Below are positions 10,915 to 21,489 of a DNA stretch of 64,000 nt, piece after piece. A program made the translations under genes and the position numbers. The number at the start of each line of letters is the position of its first letter. Position 1 is the stretch's first letter. The notes beneath the pieces are model-generated. The model saw only the letters and a program-made list of their open reading frames with translations. It was not told where the DNA came from and did not search any database. The stretch comes from Nemophila menziesii (taxonomy: Eukaryota; Streptophyta; Magnoliopsida; Boraginales; Hydrophyllaceae), in the NCBI GenBank assembly GCA_029959085.1, contig JARWIR010000013.1, positions 10,789,186-10,853,185 of the forward strand, read 5' to 3'.

Positions 10915-12984
10915 ATGCAGGCTTATCGCTGCTTTTTTCTCCTCTTCCCCCTCTTCTTATCCTTTCATCCGTTTTCTCTTGCGTTTTCCGATGCTGAAGT
11001 GTCTTCCATCGCTAGACGACAACTCTTAAGTTCTCCAGAAAACGGGGATTTGCCTGATAACTATGAAATCCATGTTACTATAGAATTTCACATTTCCAAT
11101 TCACGGCTTAGACGTGCATATATAGCGCTGCAAGCATGGAAAAAAGCTATATATTCTGATCCATTTAACTTCACAGGATCCTGGGATGGACCCGATGTTT
11201 GTAAATACAAAGGGGTGTTTTGTTCTGCGGCTCTCGACGATCCATTAACAACTGTTGTCGCTGGCGTTGACCTTAACCATGCCGACATAGCCGGGTACCT
11301 TCCGGTTGAACTCGGATTGTTAACCGACATCGGTCTTTTCCATATAAATTCTAACCGTTTTTGCGGGATTGTTCCGAAGAGTTTCAACAAGCTCAAGGAA
11401 TTGTACGAATTAGATCTAAGCAACAATCGATTCGTCAGCGTTTTTCCCGAACATATCCTTGAGTTGCCGAATCTCAAGTTTCTCGACCTACGGTTCAACG
11501 ATTTCGAAGGGGAGTTACCCCCTCAACTATTCGACAAAGAAATGGATGCAATATTCTTAAACAATAACCGCTTCAAGTCGAAAATCCCTGAAAATTTTGG
11601 AAACTCTTCGGTTTCTGTAGTGGTTTTGGCGAATAACAAATTTTACGGATGCATTCCGGGTAGTATCGGGAAAATGGGAAGCACATTGAACGAACTAATC
11701 TTTGCTAACAATAGTTTATCAGGGTGTTTACCGGAGGGGCTCGGATTGTTAACAAACGTCAACGTGTTTAATGCGGAATACAATACGTTTTCTGGGATGT
11801 TGCCAAAAACACTTAACGGGATGGAGAAAATCGAGGAAATCAGCATCGGACACAATATGTTTACGGGTTTTGTGTCGGAGAAAATATGCAAATTAGCGAA
11901 TTTGGTGAGGTTTTCTTTTGCATATAATTATTTCAGCGAGGAAGCGAAAGTGTGTGTACCGAGTGTACCGAATTTAAGGAAAGGTGTTAAGTTTGATGAT
12001 ACGAGTAATTGTTTGCCTGATAGGCCTCGGCAAAAGACGCAGAAAGAATGTATTCCTGTGGTTAGTATGCCGGTTGATTGTAGTAAGATGAAGTGTGATG
12101 ATGCGTCATTGGTGCATAAGGAGAGGTCGTTGCCACCTAAGGCGACGCCCTTTTCACCAAAACCGCAGCCTCAACCGTCACCAAAGGCGCCTGTATCTAC
12201 ACCTAAGTCACAGCCTCCGAAATCTAAGAGTGAGCCTCCATCACCTGTGCAGTCACCACCATCTCCGCCACCACATGTGCAGTCACCATCACCTCTTGTT
12301 CAATCTCCTCCACCACCAGTGTTGTCACCACCTCCAGTAAATTCTCCACCACCACCTCCAGTAAACTCTCCTCCACCACCCGTGTTGTCGCCGCCACCTC
12401 CCGTAAATTCTCCTCCACCACTGGTATTGTCACCTCCACCTCCAGTAAATTCTCCCCCACCACCGGTATTGTCACCGCCACCTCCAGTAAATTCTCCTCC
12501 GCCACCCGTGTTATCACCGCCACCTCCAGTAAATTCTCCTCCACCACCAGTGTTGTCACCGCCACCTCCTGTAAATTCTCCCCCGCCACCCTCACCGCCA
12601 CCTCCAGTAAAATCACCTCCACCACCTGTGTTGTCACCACCACCTCCAGTAAAATCACCTCCACCGCCTGTGTTGTCACCACCACCTCCTGTAAAATCAC
12701 CTCCACCACCACCGTCACCAGTTTCTTCCCCTCCACCTCCATCTACATCTCCACCTCAACTCACACCTGTTAAGACCTCACCACCACCAGTTAAGTCCTC
12801 ACCACCTCCAGTTAAATCCACAACTCCTCCACGCAAATCCCCTCCTCCACAAACCACATCTCCGTCACCTCAAACTCCAAGAGTATCTGCACCACCACCA
12901 CCATTCGACGAAGACGTTATTCTACCACCAAATATCGGTTACATTTATTCCTCACCACCTCCACCATTGTTCCCCGGATATTAA
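10915..12984 (+). CDS. Leucine-rich repeat extensin-like protein (LRX, pollen/PEX-like)
   Basis: Single-exon gene encoding 689 aa. The ATG at 10915 is chosen because the open frame further upstream starts only at a TTG, and because this ATG gives a clean signal peptide (hydrophobic residues about 6-23, ending near SLAFS). The order is: signal peptide; N-terminal region with a [14 protein letters not shown] cap (about residues 88-100); about ten plant-type LRRs (about 115-335) including the family-typical stretch [12 protein letters not shown]; a Cys-rich hinge (about 340-397); then a Pro-rich extensin domain (405-689) built from SPPPPV-type repeats. It ends in an aromatic tail with [12 protein letters not shown] proteins sit in the cell wall, where the LRR part binds RALF peptides and the extensin part anchors the protein. 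The LRR and tail style suggest the pollen subgroup, but this is inference. The SPPPP serine and proline clusters are expected sites of hydroxylation and glycosylation. No disruption is seen. Confidence 0.93.
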   Translation: MQAYRCFFLLFPLFLSFHPFSLAFSDAEVSSIARRQLLSSPENGDLPDNYEIHVTIEFHISNSRLRRAYIALQAWKKAIYSDPFNFTGSWDGPDVCKYKGVFCSAALDDPLTTVVAGVDLNHADIAGYLPVELGLLTDIGLFHINSNRFCGIVPKSFNKLKELYELDLSNNRFVSVFPEHILELPNLKFLDLRFNDFEGELPPQLFDKEMDAIFLNNNRFKSKIPENFGNSSVSVVVLANNKFYGCIPGSIGKMGSTLNELIFANNSLSGCLPEGLGLLTNVNVFNAEYNTFSGMLPKTLNGMEKIEEISIGHNMFTGFVSEKICKLANLVRFSFAYNYFSEEAKVCVPSVPNLRKGVKFDDTSNCLPDRPRQKTQKECIPVVSMPVDCSKMKCDDASLVHKERSLPPKATPFSPKPQPQPSPKAPVSTPKSQPPKSKSEPPSPVQSPPSPPPHVQSPSPLVQSPPPPVLSPPPVNSPPPPPVNSPPPPVLSPPPPVNSPPPLVLSPPPPVNSPPPPVLSPPPPVNSPPPPVLSPPPPVNSPPPPVLSPPPPVNSPPPPSPPPPVKSPPPPVLSPPPPVKSPPPPVLSPPPPVKSPPPPPSPVSSPPPPSTSPPQLTPVKTSPPPVKSSPPPVKSTTPPRKSPPPQTTSPSPQTPRVSAPPPPFDEDVILPPNIGYIYSSPPPPLFPGY
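12310..12720 (+). repeat. Coding minisatellite in the extensin domain
   Basis: The DNA encoding the extensin domain is a tandem array with a basic 42-nt (14-residue) unit that alternates [14 protein letters not shown] and, later, [14 protein letters not shown]. Unit boundaries vary by a few codons. Synonymous differences (CCA/CCG/CCT/CCC) distinguish most units, so the array is not freshly expanded. Repeat number in such genes often differs between alleles. Confidence 0.85.
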
Positions 12985-14682
12985 ATAGTCAATATCCATA
13001 TCATGTACATATACCGCCATGAATTAGTTAGCAGTTCGATCATCAAAAGTGAAAAAAAGCATAAAATTGAGCAGGCTGGTTCAGAAAAAAGCTTCGAGAA
13101 TAGTTAAAGATGGGTTGATAGATATGTTGGTGTTCATAGCTTGGATTAAATTGGCAGCAATTTTGTGAAATTCCATATGAAATTCGTTACTTATTCTTAT
13201 GTTTAGTAGTTGTAGAATTTATAGATTAAATGGAATTGTTTCGTTAGAACTTGTATCCATCCAAATACAAACACGATCTTACCAAACCAATCTTGTACGA
13301 TTTAACCAGGCTTCTCCTGCCTATACTGCATATCTGCAATTTTCAAAGGAGATTCACTCCTTATATTATGAAGTTCCCTAGTTGGTGGGTGCATAATGTT
13401 CAAGCCACAGTTCTCCATCAACTCTATCACAAATGGACAGAATGGATACCTCATCCTAATATCAAAACTCTAAATACACGGTCCAACTCACCTCGATGGC
13501 CATGGCAGGCTCGATCCTGAAGCTCCGGTATTCAAACCTCGACCCCTCTCTCCAATCCCCGAGGATATGAGTCGGTCAAACTTACATGTAGATAATAGGA
13601 ATTGACCCTGAACTCACCCATCAATGTTGTTTGACTGTATTAAAGATGATTATGACGACCAATGCAGAAGGCAAACTATTTTGTTATCCCATGCCACTTT
13701 ATCGGCCACCAATGTAGTCAAACAAGTTGTCACGCAATTCTCGAAACATGATCAGTTCGTGTCTAATAGAATATTCAAAAATGTTCAAACCATAATGTGC
13801 CTATAAGAAGGTAAATAAAACACATGTCGCCCTCGAAACAAATTGGGGTCACGTAAATTTTGGTGGGTTTATTTTACCATGATCATATCTTGTTTTATAT
13901 AAGTGATGAATCTTCACAAATTCTATTCTTCCAATATGAGTAAACTGTGTTGTGCCAGACTTATGATGCAGGCTTATAGAAAGTTTATGTAGATGGATTA
14001 TCTAGCATATATAACTTCATATTTTTCAAGCAAGTTTATATTTGAAATGCTTACCTAGCTTACTCTTCATTTAAAAACTAGAAATCTTCCGTTCTTTCAC
14101 TTCAGAAATAATTTGCGTGGCCATCATATCCAAATTCTTTTAGTGAATTGTCATATTATTGCATAAGATTCTACTTAGTGAAACTATTTTGGCATCGGAA
14201 CCAAAATCAACATGAGATCCTTCTCTTGACACCTTATGCATATAAGTTGGGCATTCATAGTTTTCCTCTTCATGGATCTCTATTTTAATATGCTACTTGA
14301 GTTATTCAATATGTTCTTTCTACATTATCATTCATGATTGAAGTCCATCGGGGAAAAATCGCAAGGAAGATGTGACATTATCACAACTGGTACGTATATT
14401 GCATTCAAGATCATTGCGATCGATGTTATTAGTTAATGCACTTCAAATCTTCTTTTTATCTTTTACACCTACATTTCTTTTTTGCTCAGATGTTCTTTTT
14501 TAAGTTTCCTTTGTAGCCTTTAATTAACTTAGCACCGCAGGGCCGGGGCCTGGGGCAAAGCCACTAAAACTGTTGTTTTAGGCCCAAATGTTTTTAATAA
14601 AAAAGGATCTTAGTTTTATTAAAACAAATTTTTTAAAATTATAAAAAAAAAATTTAAAAAGGAAATCTTGGTTTACTACTTA
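12985..14682. other. Intergenic DNA downstream of LRX
   Basis: About 1.7 kb with no recognisable gene. The LRX 3' UTR must lie in the first few hundred bases; no strong polyadenylation signal stands out. Small open frames at 13251-13520 and 13624-13806 have no recognisable family features. Near 14538-14552 the words GCAGGGCCGGGGCCTGG followed by GGCAAAGCCACTAAAAC resemble the end of a common plant repeat, but no partner end was found. Confidence 0.5.
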
Positions 14683-14913
14683 GTGCCCGTTTGGGATTGC
14701 TTTTTAAAATAATCACTTAAAGTGATTTTAGATCCATAGTAATATTTTAGACTTTAAAAATCATTTTTAGGAAAAGCACTAGATTAGTGATTATCGAAAT
14801 AATCACTTAAAGTGATTTTAGATATCAAAATATTTTTTAATATTTTTTACAAATATTTAAATTTTAATCAAAAAACGCTTTTAGCTCTAAAATAATCAAT
14901 CCCAAATGGGCTC
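14683..14913. mobile_element. MITE with GTGCCCGTTTGGGATTG ends
   Basis: The left end reads GTGCCCGTTTGGGATTG and the reverse complement of the right end reads GAGCCCATTTGGGATTG (15 of 17 identical). The flanking 3-mers are TTA and TAA, suggestive of a PIF/Harbinger-type TWA target but mismatched. Inside, AATAATCACTTAAAGTGATTTTAGAT occurs twice, at about 14710 and 14800. It is about 230 bp and non-coding. Confidence 0.7.
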
Positions 14914-14929
14914 TAAAGCATATTTTGAT

Positions 14930-15176
14930 ACTTTGGGATGGCTTGAGTCCGTTTAAGATTGAATTATTTTAAGCTAAAAGTGTTTTTTAATTAAAAAAAT
15001 TTAAAAAAAGTTTAAAAAATATATTAACATTTATAATCAGCTTAAAAAATTATTTTAATCACTAATTTAGTATTTTCTTTAAAAGTGATTTTAAAGAAAT
15101 AAAATATTTAAAAATCTTAAATAACTTCAAAATATTTTTGAAAATAAATCTCAAAGGGTCACCTTAAAAGGATCCT
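14930..15176. mobile_element. Diverged, inverted relative of the preceding MITE
   Basis: GATTGAATTATTTTAAGC followed by TAAAAGTGTTTTTTAAT near 14961-14994 is the inverted counterpart of the right end of the MITE at 14683-14913. The middle shares ATCACTAATTTAGT and AAAGTGATTTTA words. The ends are poorly preserved, so the boundaries are approximate. Confidence 0.4.
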
Positions 15177-15230
15177 AAGAGTTTGAAAATAGAAACAACT
15201 GAACTTGGAAGAAAGCAAGTTTGCATATAT

Positions 15231-15358
15231 AAACAAGACCCTGCCAACTCTTGGATATGTAAGGTTATAAATTCCACAAGATACTTAAAGTCATAAACAA
15301 GACCCTGCCAACTCTTGGATATGTAAGGTTATAAATTCCACAAGATACTTAAAGTCAT
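15231..15358. repeat. Perfect 64-bp tandem duplication
   Basis: The 64-bp unit beginning AAACAAGACCCTGCCAACTC and ending TAAAGTCAT occurs twice head to tail (15231-15294 and 15295-15358) with no differences. Identity in non-coding DNA implies a recent duplication, or an assembly artefact. Confidence 0.97.
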
Positions 15359-15381
15359 TGGTTTATTTAGACGGAAGTAGG

Positions 15382-15958
15382 TAGCGCTGTAAATAAACCA
15401 AGCCGCTCGTGAGTAGCTCGAGCTCGACTTGGAAAAAAATTTGTTCGAGATCGGCTCGAATATAAACAAGCTCAAGCTCTATTTTAAGCTCGATAAGTAA
15501 ACGAGCCTGCTCGAGCTCGGCTCGTGAGCTCGTTTAAAATTATAAAAATTATAAATTAATATATTATCTACTTGTAAATATATTATTAAACCTTCAATAT
15601 CGAATTGGATATTTTTAATTTCTTTGGACATATATTTTTTACATTATGTTATGTTTCATACATTCATACCGCATACTCCATCAAATATTAACCGTTCATG
15701 AAAGTCTCATTTCAACCACAAAAAACTAATTGTTCATAAGAAACTCGTGCTCGACCCTAAAAATGGTTGTTGTATAAGTTAAAGAAAAAAGTTCTAACAT
15801 TTCTGATTTGGATCATTGAAAACTCGAGCTCGGCTCGTTAAAATTTGAGCTCGGCTCGACCCGACTCGTTTAAAATTGAGCTCGGCTCGGTTTAAGAAAT
15901 TTAACAAACAAGCTTGTACATCTAATATTCGGCTCGACTCGGCTCGTTTACAACCCTA
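15382..15958. mobile_element. hAT-like non-autonomous element 2 (GAGCTCG-rich subterminal arrays)
   Basis: A perfect 8-bp target duplication GAAGTAGG flanks the element (15374-15381 and 15959-15966). The ends are TAGCGCTGTAAATAAACC and, reverse-complemented, TAGGGTTGTAAACGAGCC. GAGCTCG/CTCGGCTCG words are dense in the outer parts (about 15400-15530 and 15815-15950) around an AT-rich centre. The element is 577 bp with no coding capacity. Its right target duplication overlaps the first bases of the next hAT-like element, so it landed on the very edge of that element. Confidence 0.85.
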
Positions 15959-15962
15959 GAAG

Positions 15963-16516
15963 TAGGAATGGCAACGAGTTTAATTTTTTATAAAAATATC
16001 AAAAAACATAACGATAATCATTTATTTTATAAAAAACCATAATCTTACAGTTTTAATCATCAGTTACACTTTTCAAAACCATAACCACATAATTTGGTTT
16101 CGGTTTTTTAAATGGGCTTGCGGTTTTTAACTATAACCAAATAACAATTTAATAAATATATTATTTTTCATCAAATAAAACCACACATATAAGAAAAAAA
16201 AAAATCAAGATATATAAAATATTGTGTTGATTTTTTATTAAATGCATATTTATTATTTAGTAGTATTTGGATTTTGGTTTTAAAAGTTCAGTATATCTAA
16301 TTTAACCTAGATTATTATAGATATTGAAAATATATATGAAAATAAACGATTTTTGGTTATTCGATTGTGTTTTTATATAAAATCATAACCTAACAGTTTT
16401 AACCATCGGTTACACTTTTCAAAATCATAACCTAATGGTTTCAACCACAATTATACAATTTGGTTTTAATCGATTCGGTTATGCTTCGGTTTTAATTGTA
16501 ACCATTGCCATCCCTA
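15963..16516. mobile_element. hAT-like non-autonomous element 3 (AACCATAACC/CGGTTATGG subterminal words)
   Basis: The left end reads TAGGAATGGCAACGAG and the right end, reverse-complemented, reads TAGGGATGGCAATGGTTA. Subterminal words such as AAAACCATAACC, CGGTTTTAA and CCATCGGTTACACTTTTC (16032-16160 and 16330-16500) recur on both sides of an AT-rich centre. The flank on the left was split by insertion of element 2, so the target duplication is now GACGGAAG (15371-15378) versus GACTAAGA (16517-16524), which is only suggestive. Size and architecture match elements 1, 2 and 4. Confidence 0.65.
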
Positions 16517-16576
16517 GACTAAGAACAAGAACAACCACTTTAGACCGGTCTCCACTATATTTTGCCTTTACAAATG

Positions 16577-17175
16577 TAAGGATGGAAATTGTTAGAATTT
16601 TAACCGTAACCGATGGATATCTGATCCGATAAAAAATCTGTTAGTGGAACCGATGGTAATCCATGGAGGTTTGGTTCTCACAAAAGGTAACTGGTGGATA
16701 ATCCATTAGGAGTTGGTTTTTTATGATAATCCAACGGATTATCCCTAATCCGAATAAAATATAAAAATTAAAAATTAAAGATATATACACTACATATAAA
16801 GATATTCTATAAATACAAAAATCAAATATAATATCGACCATATAAAATTATTTCATATATAAAGCACCTAATTAATTTTATCTAGTTTATTACTATATTA
16901 CCTAATACCTATTTATGGTCACCCAATAATTAAGTAGCTAAATTCATAGTTTTAAAAATATTTTATTAGATTTTTTTTATTAAAAGCCTATTAAACCAAT
17001 ACGGATGCGAATTAACCGCAGATAATCCACATTCGTTGTGGTCTTGTGGATGCGGATTTGGTAACAATTCTAAAACCTGATAGTTAATGGATATTGATTT
17101 GGTTATCGTTTTTCTTGATGGATATGGATGTGATTATATCATTTTTCGAGGATATCCAGTCTGTTGTTATCCCTA
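16577..17175. mobile_element. hAT-like non-autonomous element 4 (GGATTATCC/GGATATCC subterminal words)
   Basis: A perfect 8-bp target duplication TACAAATG flanks the element (16569-16576 and 17176-17183). The ends are TAAGGATGGAAATTG and, reverse-complemented, TAGGGATAACAACAG. The outer parts are rich in GATGGATATCTGATCC, GGATAATCC, AACGGATTATCC and GGATATCC words around an AT-rich centre. The element is 599 bp with no coding capacity. The small open frames here are chance products. Confidence 0.82.
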
Positions 17176-17183
17176 TACAAATG

Positions 17184-17721
17184 AGTGAGTCTTGTCACAT
17201 TATCTCAATATTGCACCTTATATTAATCATAATAATTTATTTGACTTAATTGGGTACTTTTAATTTTGTATACGAAATCCATGTATTAATTAATTATCCT
17301 ATAGCTAGATTTTGTTTGTTCAAAGCATATTATATAGATATTGGATAGATAGATAAAGCGGTTACAAGTTAACCTACGCCTATAGGTTCCCTATTAGAAC
17401 AAAAGATAGATGCTAACTGGGGAGGGGTGGAAACATCCCAATTACCAAACAATGTGCTTAAAAGCTCATGTTAGACAACCCAGTCAGCTGCAGTATTTCT
17501 ACTCCTCGAAATCAAAGTAAAATAAAGACTCGAAAGTTCCGCCGAAAAATAGATATTAAAAATCAGGTTTAATAGAATGACTAGATACTACATTGATGAC
17601 TTTACCAGATTCAATTGGTATTACCCCTTGTCAAAAACAAAAAGAAAAAATGAATTGGTATTACCCTCTCAGATGCAAATCTCATGATACAGTCTTAGAG
17701 GCCTCTATTAACTTGTTAAAC

Positions 17722-17809
<88 letters not shown>

Positions 17810-17959
17810 GTGAATTTTGTAAATTAACTTTCGGATCTTATTTTAGAATTGTCAAAAACCGTAAGAACCATTCTCCGAAACAAATTATAGAAGCAGTGAC
17901 AATTGTTTTCCTTTTTAACATGACAACAAATATTGATCGAACTAAATATAAGTAACGTC
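17184..17959. other. Intergenic spacer with AAT microsatellite
   Basis: No gene is seen. The apparent 120-residue open frame across 17593-17955 is a run of asparagine codons produced by the trinucleotide array at 17722-17809 and is not evidence of a gene. Confidence 0.6.
17722..17809. repeat. (AAT)29 trinucleotide array
   Basis: About 88 bp of uninterrupted AAT repeats, likely length-polymorphic. Confidence 0.98.
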
Positions 17960-20900
17960 ACTTTGCTACAGTAATTTTCTCTGACGAGGACATTTGTTTT
18001 CTCTATTGATATGATATGTTCTCGCAAATGACAGCGGTTACTCATCAGCGAAGACATGTTTTTGCCATTATTTTCTTGCAACTATTTCATCGTTAAAGAC
18101 CCTCAACAATAAGAATCTTGACAAGTCAACGTTTTTGGACCAACGTCACTCTCGACGCCATTTGTTCCCGCTGATGATAGTATCATTGGCGAGTATAGTT
18201 GTCCTCGCCGGAATTCTTGTCATTAGCGAGAACTTTTTACCTCTCCGAAGAGAATACATCGACGATAACAACTGTCCTCGCTAATACATAATTTGCGAGG
18301 ACATGGATTTTATTACTCGCAAGGAAAATGTTCTAGCTAGTAATTTATTTTATTATTGATTATATATTTTATTAATATTAAAATTTGTAATATATTTTTT
18401 TATTATCTATTAATTAGACATAAATAAAAACCTGATACGCCGCTCAACTAATAATATGATTTATCCAAAATAAATTAAAAGTCGACGAAAATATTACAGA
18501 CCAGTTAAAAGTTTAAAAATCAATAAAAAATCATAAATATAAGCAAAAGTCAAACTTAAAAGTCTAAAGAGTGCAAATATTAATCAAACACAGTTAAAAT
18601 CTTCATCTTCATCTTCCCCATCTTCAATTATTCTTCGGGGAGGACGGATGGCTAAAGAACCAGTAGGAGGAATGGAAGAAGCAGTGGAAGGAGTATTGGT
18701 GGATGCAGGGAGTATGTAAGTCGATAAACCCTGTTCTGCCTTGATATGATTAATCCACTATAGGGTTTCAGTCACCTGTTCGGGGTTGTACGTGTGTTGG
18801 GTGCCAGCTGTGGAGCTCGTGGATGTAAGATCTTTCAGTCTCCAGAATGTATAGATAATCATATGTGGCCCCCAACATTCTGTTAAAGTCTTGTACCATC
18901 TGATCGGATTGCGGAGCAGTAGGCCTTGAATGTTTAGCCTTGGGAGGCGCTCCAACTCCGAGAATCCAACTCCAGGAATCCAACTCCGGTCACTTCACCC
19001 ATACCTTGGCAGGTCGCATCCATTACCGCCTCCACCTGATCCTTCTACGTGACAGTCGATGTAGATAATGACGAGTCAGTTTAAGTTTAAGATTCCCTGA
19101 CTCTGTCACGCATAATGGACATGAGTGCGTCCTGTTATATGAAATAAATAAATAGTAATTAATAAAATTTCAAATGTGAAATAAATAATTGAAATCTAAT
19201 TATTATTTAAATACTTCCATCGGATTTTTGGTACGCTCACACTCATCCCTACGTGTGTCAAAGTCGATATAGAAGAAGAATTTGGCCATCGGGGGAAGGG
19301 GCATATCCTTCTCTTGATCCTCAACGGGTTCTCGAAGTACTACCGGGTTCTTCTCCCCATCTTGTTTCATTCAAGGATAAAGGCGTTAGGATTGTTCAAG
19401 GTAAAAAGTAATGACTTTTCAATATTAATGAAATGCTTACCAGAAACATGTCATCCCGTATTCGAGAGTAAGTCTTCGATACTGCCCCACTTGGGCATTT
19501 TTGCTTTGACCGGTTATTTTTATTAGCTTCAGCTCTTAACATAACAAATATATTAAAATAATAGAGTATATATAAATATAAGTTATAATAAAACCTATAT
19601 TACCCGTGACTTCTCGAAGCCCCACAGCTCCCAGCTGGTCGCCCAGTTCTCCTAACTGAGCTTCCTCGTACAAGTGTATGACAATGTGAACCATTATGTC
19701 AAAAAAGAGGGTGGAAAAATCATTTTCAACTTGCACATAAGAACGACCACTTCAGACTTTCCTAATTCTAATTCTTTTATACTTAGGTTTTTTTACAAAC
19801 ATTTCTGAACATGTTAAACAACCCAATAATCAGATCGCTAATCGATTTATCGTCAATCAGCCCTGGAATAATAGCCACAAAAAGAAAATGTATCATTATA
19901 TAACAGTTATGGGATTTCATACCGATGATCTTCCCCAAATCACTTCTAACGTTGTTCTCCAAACTAGAAGCATATCCATCGGGGAAACTTCTGCACCTTC
20001 AACCAATCCAGAAACACATGTCGCTTTTCTGAGGGAATTGCATACTTTGCGCTTAGTACTATCGTTCTCCCTCAATTCTCGAACAACCACAACTCTTTCC
20101 TGATAACCATATCTTTCAAATTCCTCCTCGACTTCAAGATATCTTTATTAATTTTCCCATATAAACAAACCAAGTTATCTTCGTATGTACTCTTTCTAGT
20201 ATGGTGCCAAATCATGTCTTTGGCGGTAAGCCTCGAAGCGTATATCTGTAACCTTAGCGCAATGGAAAAATAACACAGTTTCTTATGTGTCACTTTCTTC
20301 ATTTCTTCAGATCCTACCTAGATTCCCCACATACTGGACACTTCTCCAGTTTTTCATCTCTTTATAATACAAAACACAATCATTCAAACACACATCGATC
20401 GTGATATATCCCATGCACAAACTTTTCAGCTTTTTACTACACTCCTTAAAAGAAGAAGGCAATGTATGACCTTCTGGAAAAACACAATACAACCACTGAA
20501 GAAGTTTAGTAAAAGAGGTGTTTGTCCACTTGTTCTTCACTTTGACATAATTTAACTTTGCTATGAAATTCAAGGAACACGTCATAGTAGAATCGGGGTA
20601 TAACTCTGTCACAGTTTTCACAAACAACGTGTTGAAACGCCCACGACCCTGACCAGTAAGATTCTCGTCACCCATCTCGGTGTCACCCCATTGGCCCGCA
20701 TCTTCAACAGTAGGTCTCAAATCATACAACACATTCAACATTTAATCATCTACGATTGGGATATTCAAGATAATTTCTTTTTTTTTTCCAGTGTTTCGTC
20801 CAAACCTCATATATTGACCAAAATCCATATTTATAAAGTTTCACTCTTACATTTTTAATATGAAATTTTTTATTATTGAAAAAATGATTACACAAACAAA

Positions 20901-21470
20901 AGATGAAATCAGATATATCCATGTGTTACTTCACAAAATTAATAAAATCCCTCACACTCGACAAATATTCCCTGGCAACAAAATTATTTGATTTAATTCA
21001 ACTCTTGTCACAACCGAATCAAAAATTTAAATTGAAAACATATATTATAACCATATAAAAATTATTAAACTAATTTAAAAAACAACAATTATCTCCTAAT
21101 ATATACATTATATCCCCTAAAAAACACGTAATAGTACACATTGCATTCATATAATCAAAGCATACTAAAACGAGTACTTAATTTAAACAAAAAATAAAAA
21201 ACTTTGAATTTTTAAAAATACCTAAGTTGAAGAATTTGATGAAGTTTTTGTGGAAAGCTACGTTAATGATGGGGCGGAGCACAAGTTGCAGAGAGGAAAT
21301 AAATTAGGAGCATTTAATGGGTAAGGTTTTGATTTTGGGGAAGATTACACCATTAATGGTATTTTGTTGTTTGGAAAATATATATTTCATAAATTACTAG
21401 TTAGGACATTTGTTCTCGCCAATGACCTAAAATGTCCTCGAGAGTAATACTCAATAGCTAGGATATCAAT
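17960..21470 (-). mobile_element. Decayed CACTA (En/Spm) transposon
   Basis: The minus strand carries pieces of a TNP2-type CACTA transposase (19536-20741). The left 350 bp contain a cluster of short subterminal motifs around GCGAGGACA, GTCCTCGC and TTAGCGAG (17985-18330), and the right end carries related words (GGACATTTGTTCTCGCC and TGTCCTCGAGAG at 21400-21445). Such multiple subterminal copies are typical of CACTA elements. A CACT-like word is present at 17958-17962, but canonical CACTACAAGAAA ends and a 3-bp target duplication were not confirmed, so the limits are approximate. The element lies directly against the Athila-like gag remnant on its right. Confidence 0.6.
19536..20741 (-). pseudogene. 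TNP2-like CACTA transposase fragments
   Basis: Three minus-strand blocks match the TNP2 family in order. Block 1 (20741-20307, 144 codons) has the conserved motif series LYPDSTMTCSLNFIAKL, WTNTSFTKLLQWL, FPEGHTLPSSF and LCMGYITIDVCLNDCVLYYKE, the start of the TNP2 core. Block 2 (20302-20072) continues with LCYFSIALRLQIYASRLTA, DMIWHH. Block 3 (19736-19536) carries FFDIMVHIVIHLYEEAQL, typical of the C-terminal part. A stop separates blocks 1 and 2, and the intervening catalytic region between blocks 2 and 3 is largely unreadable. No intact transposase is encoded. Minus-strand open frames at 18758-18983 belong to the same remnant but were not identified. Confidence 0.72.
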
Positions 21471-21489
21471 GACGTCGAGTTGAGTCCCT

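Noticed and set aside
12224..12742. 172-codon open frame opposite the extensin repeats
   Set aside because: It is the antisense shadow of the proline-rich repeats and consists of Val/Glu-rich periodic sequence.
17593..17955. 120-codon open frame with an asparagine tract
   Set aside because: It is created by the AAT microsatellite; flanking parts have no family similarity.
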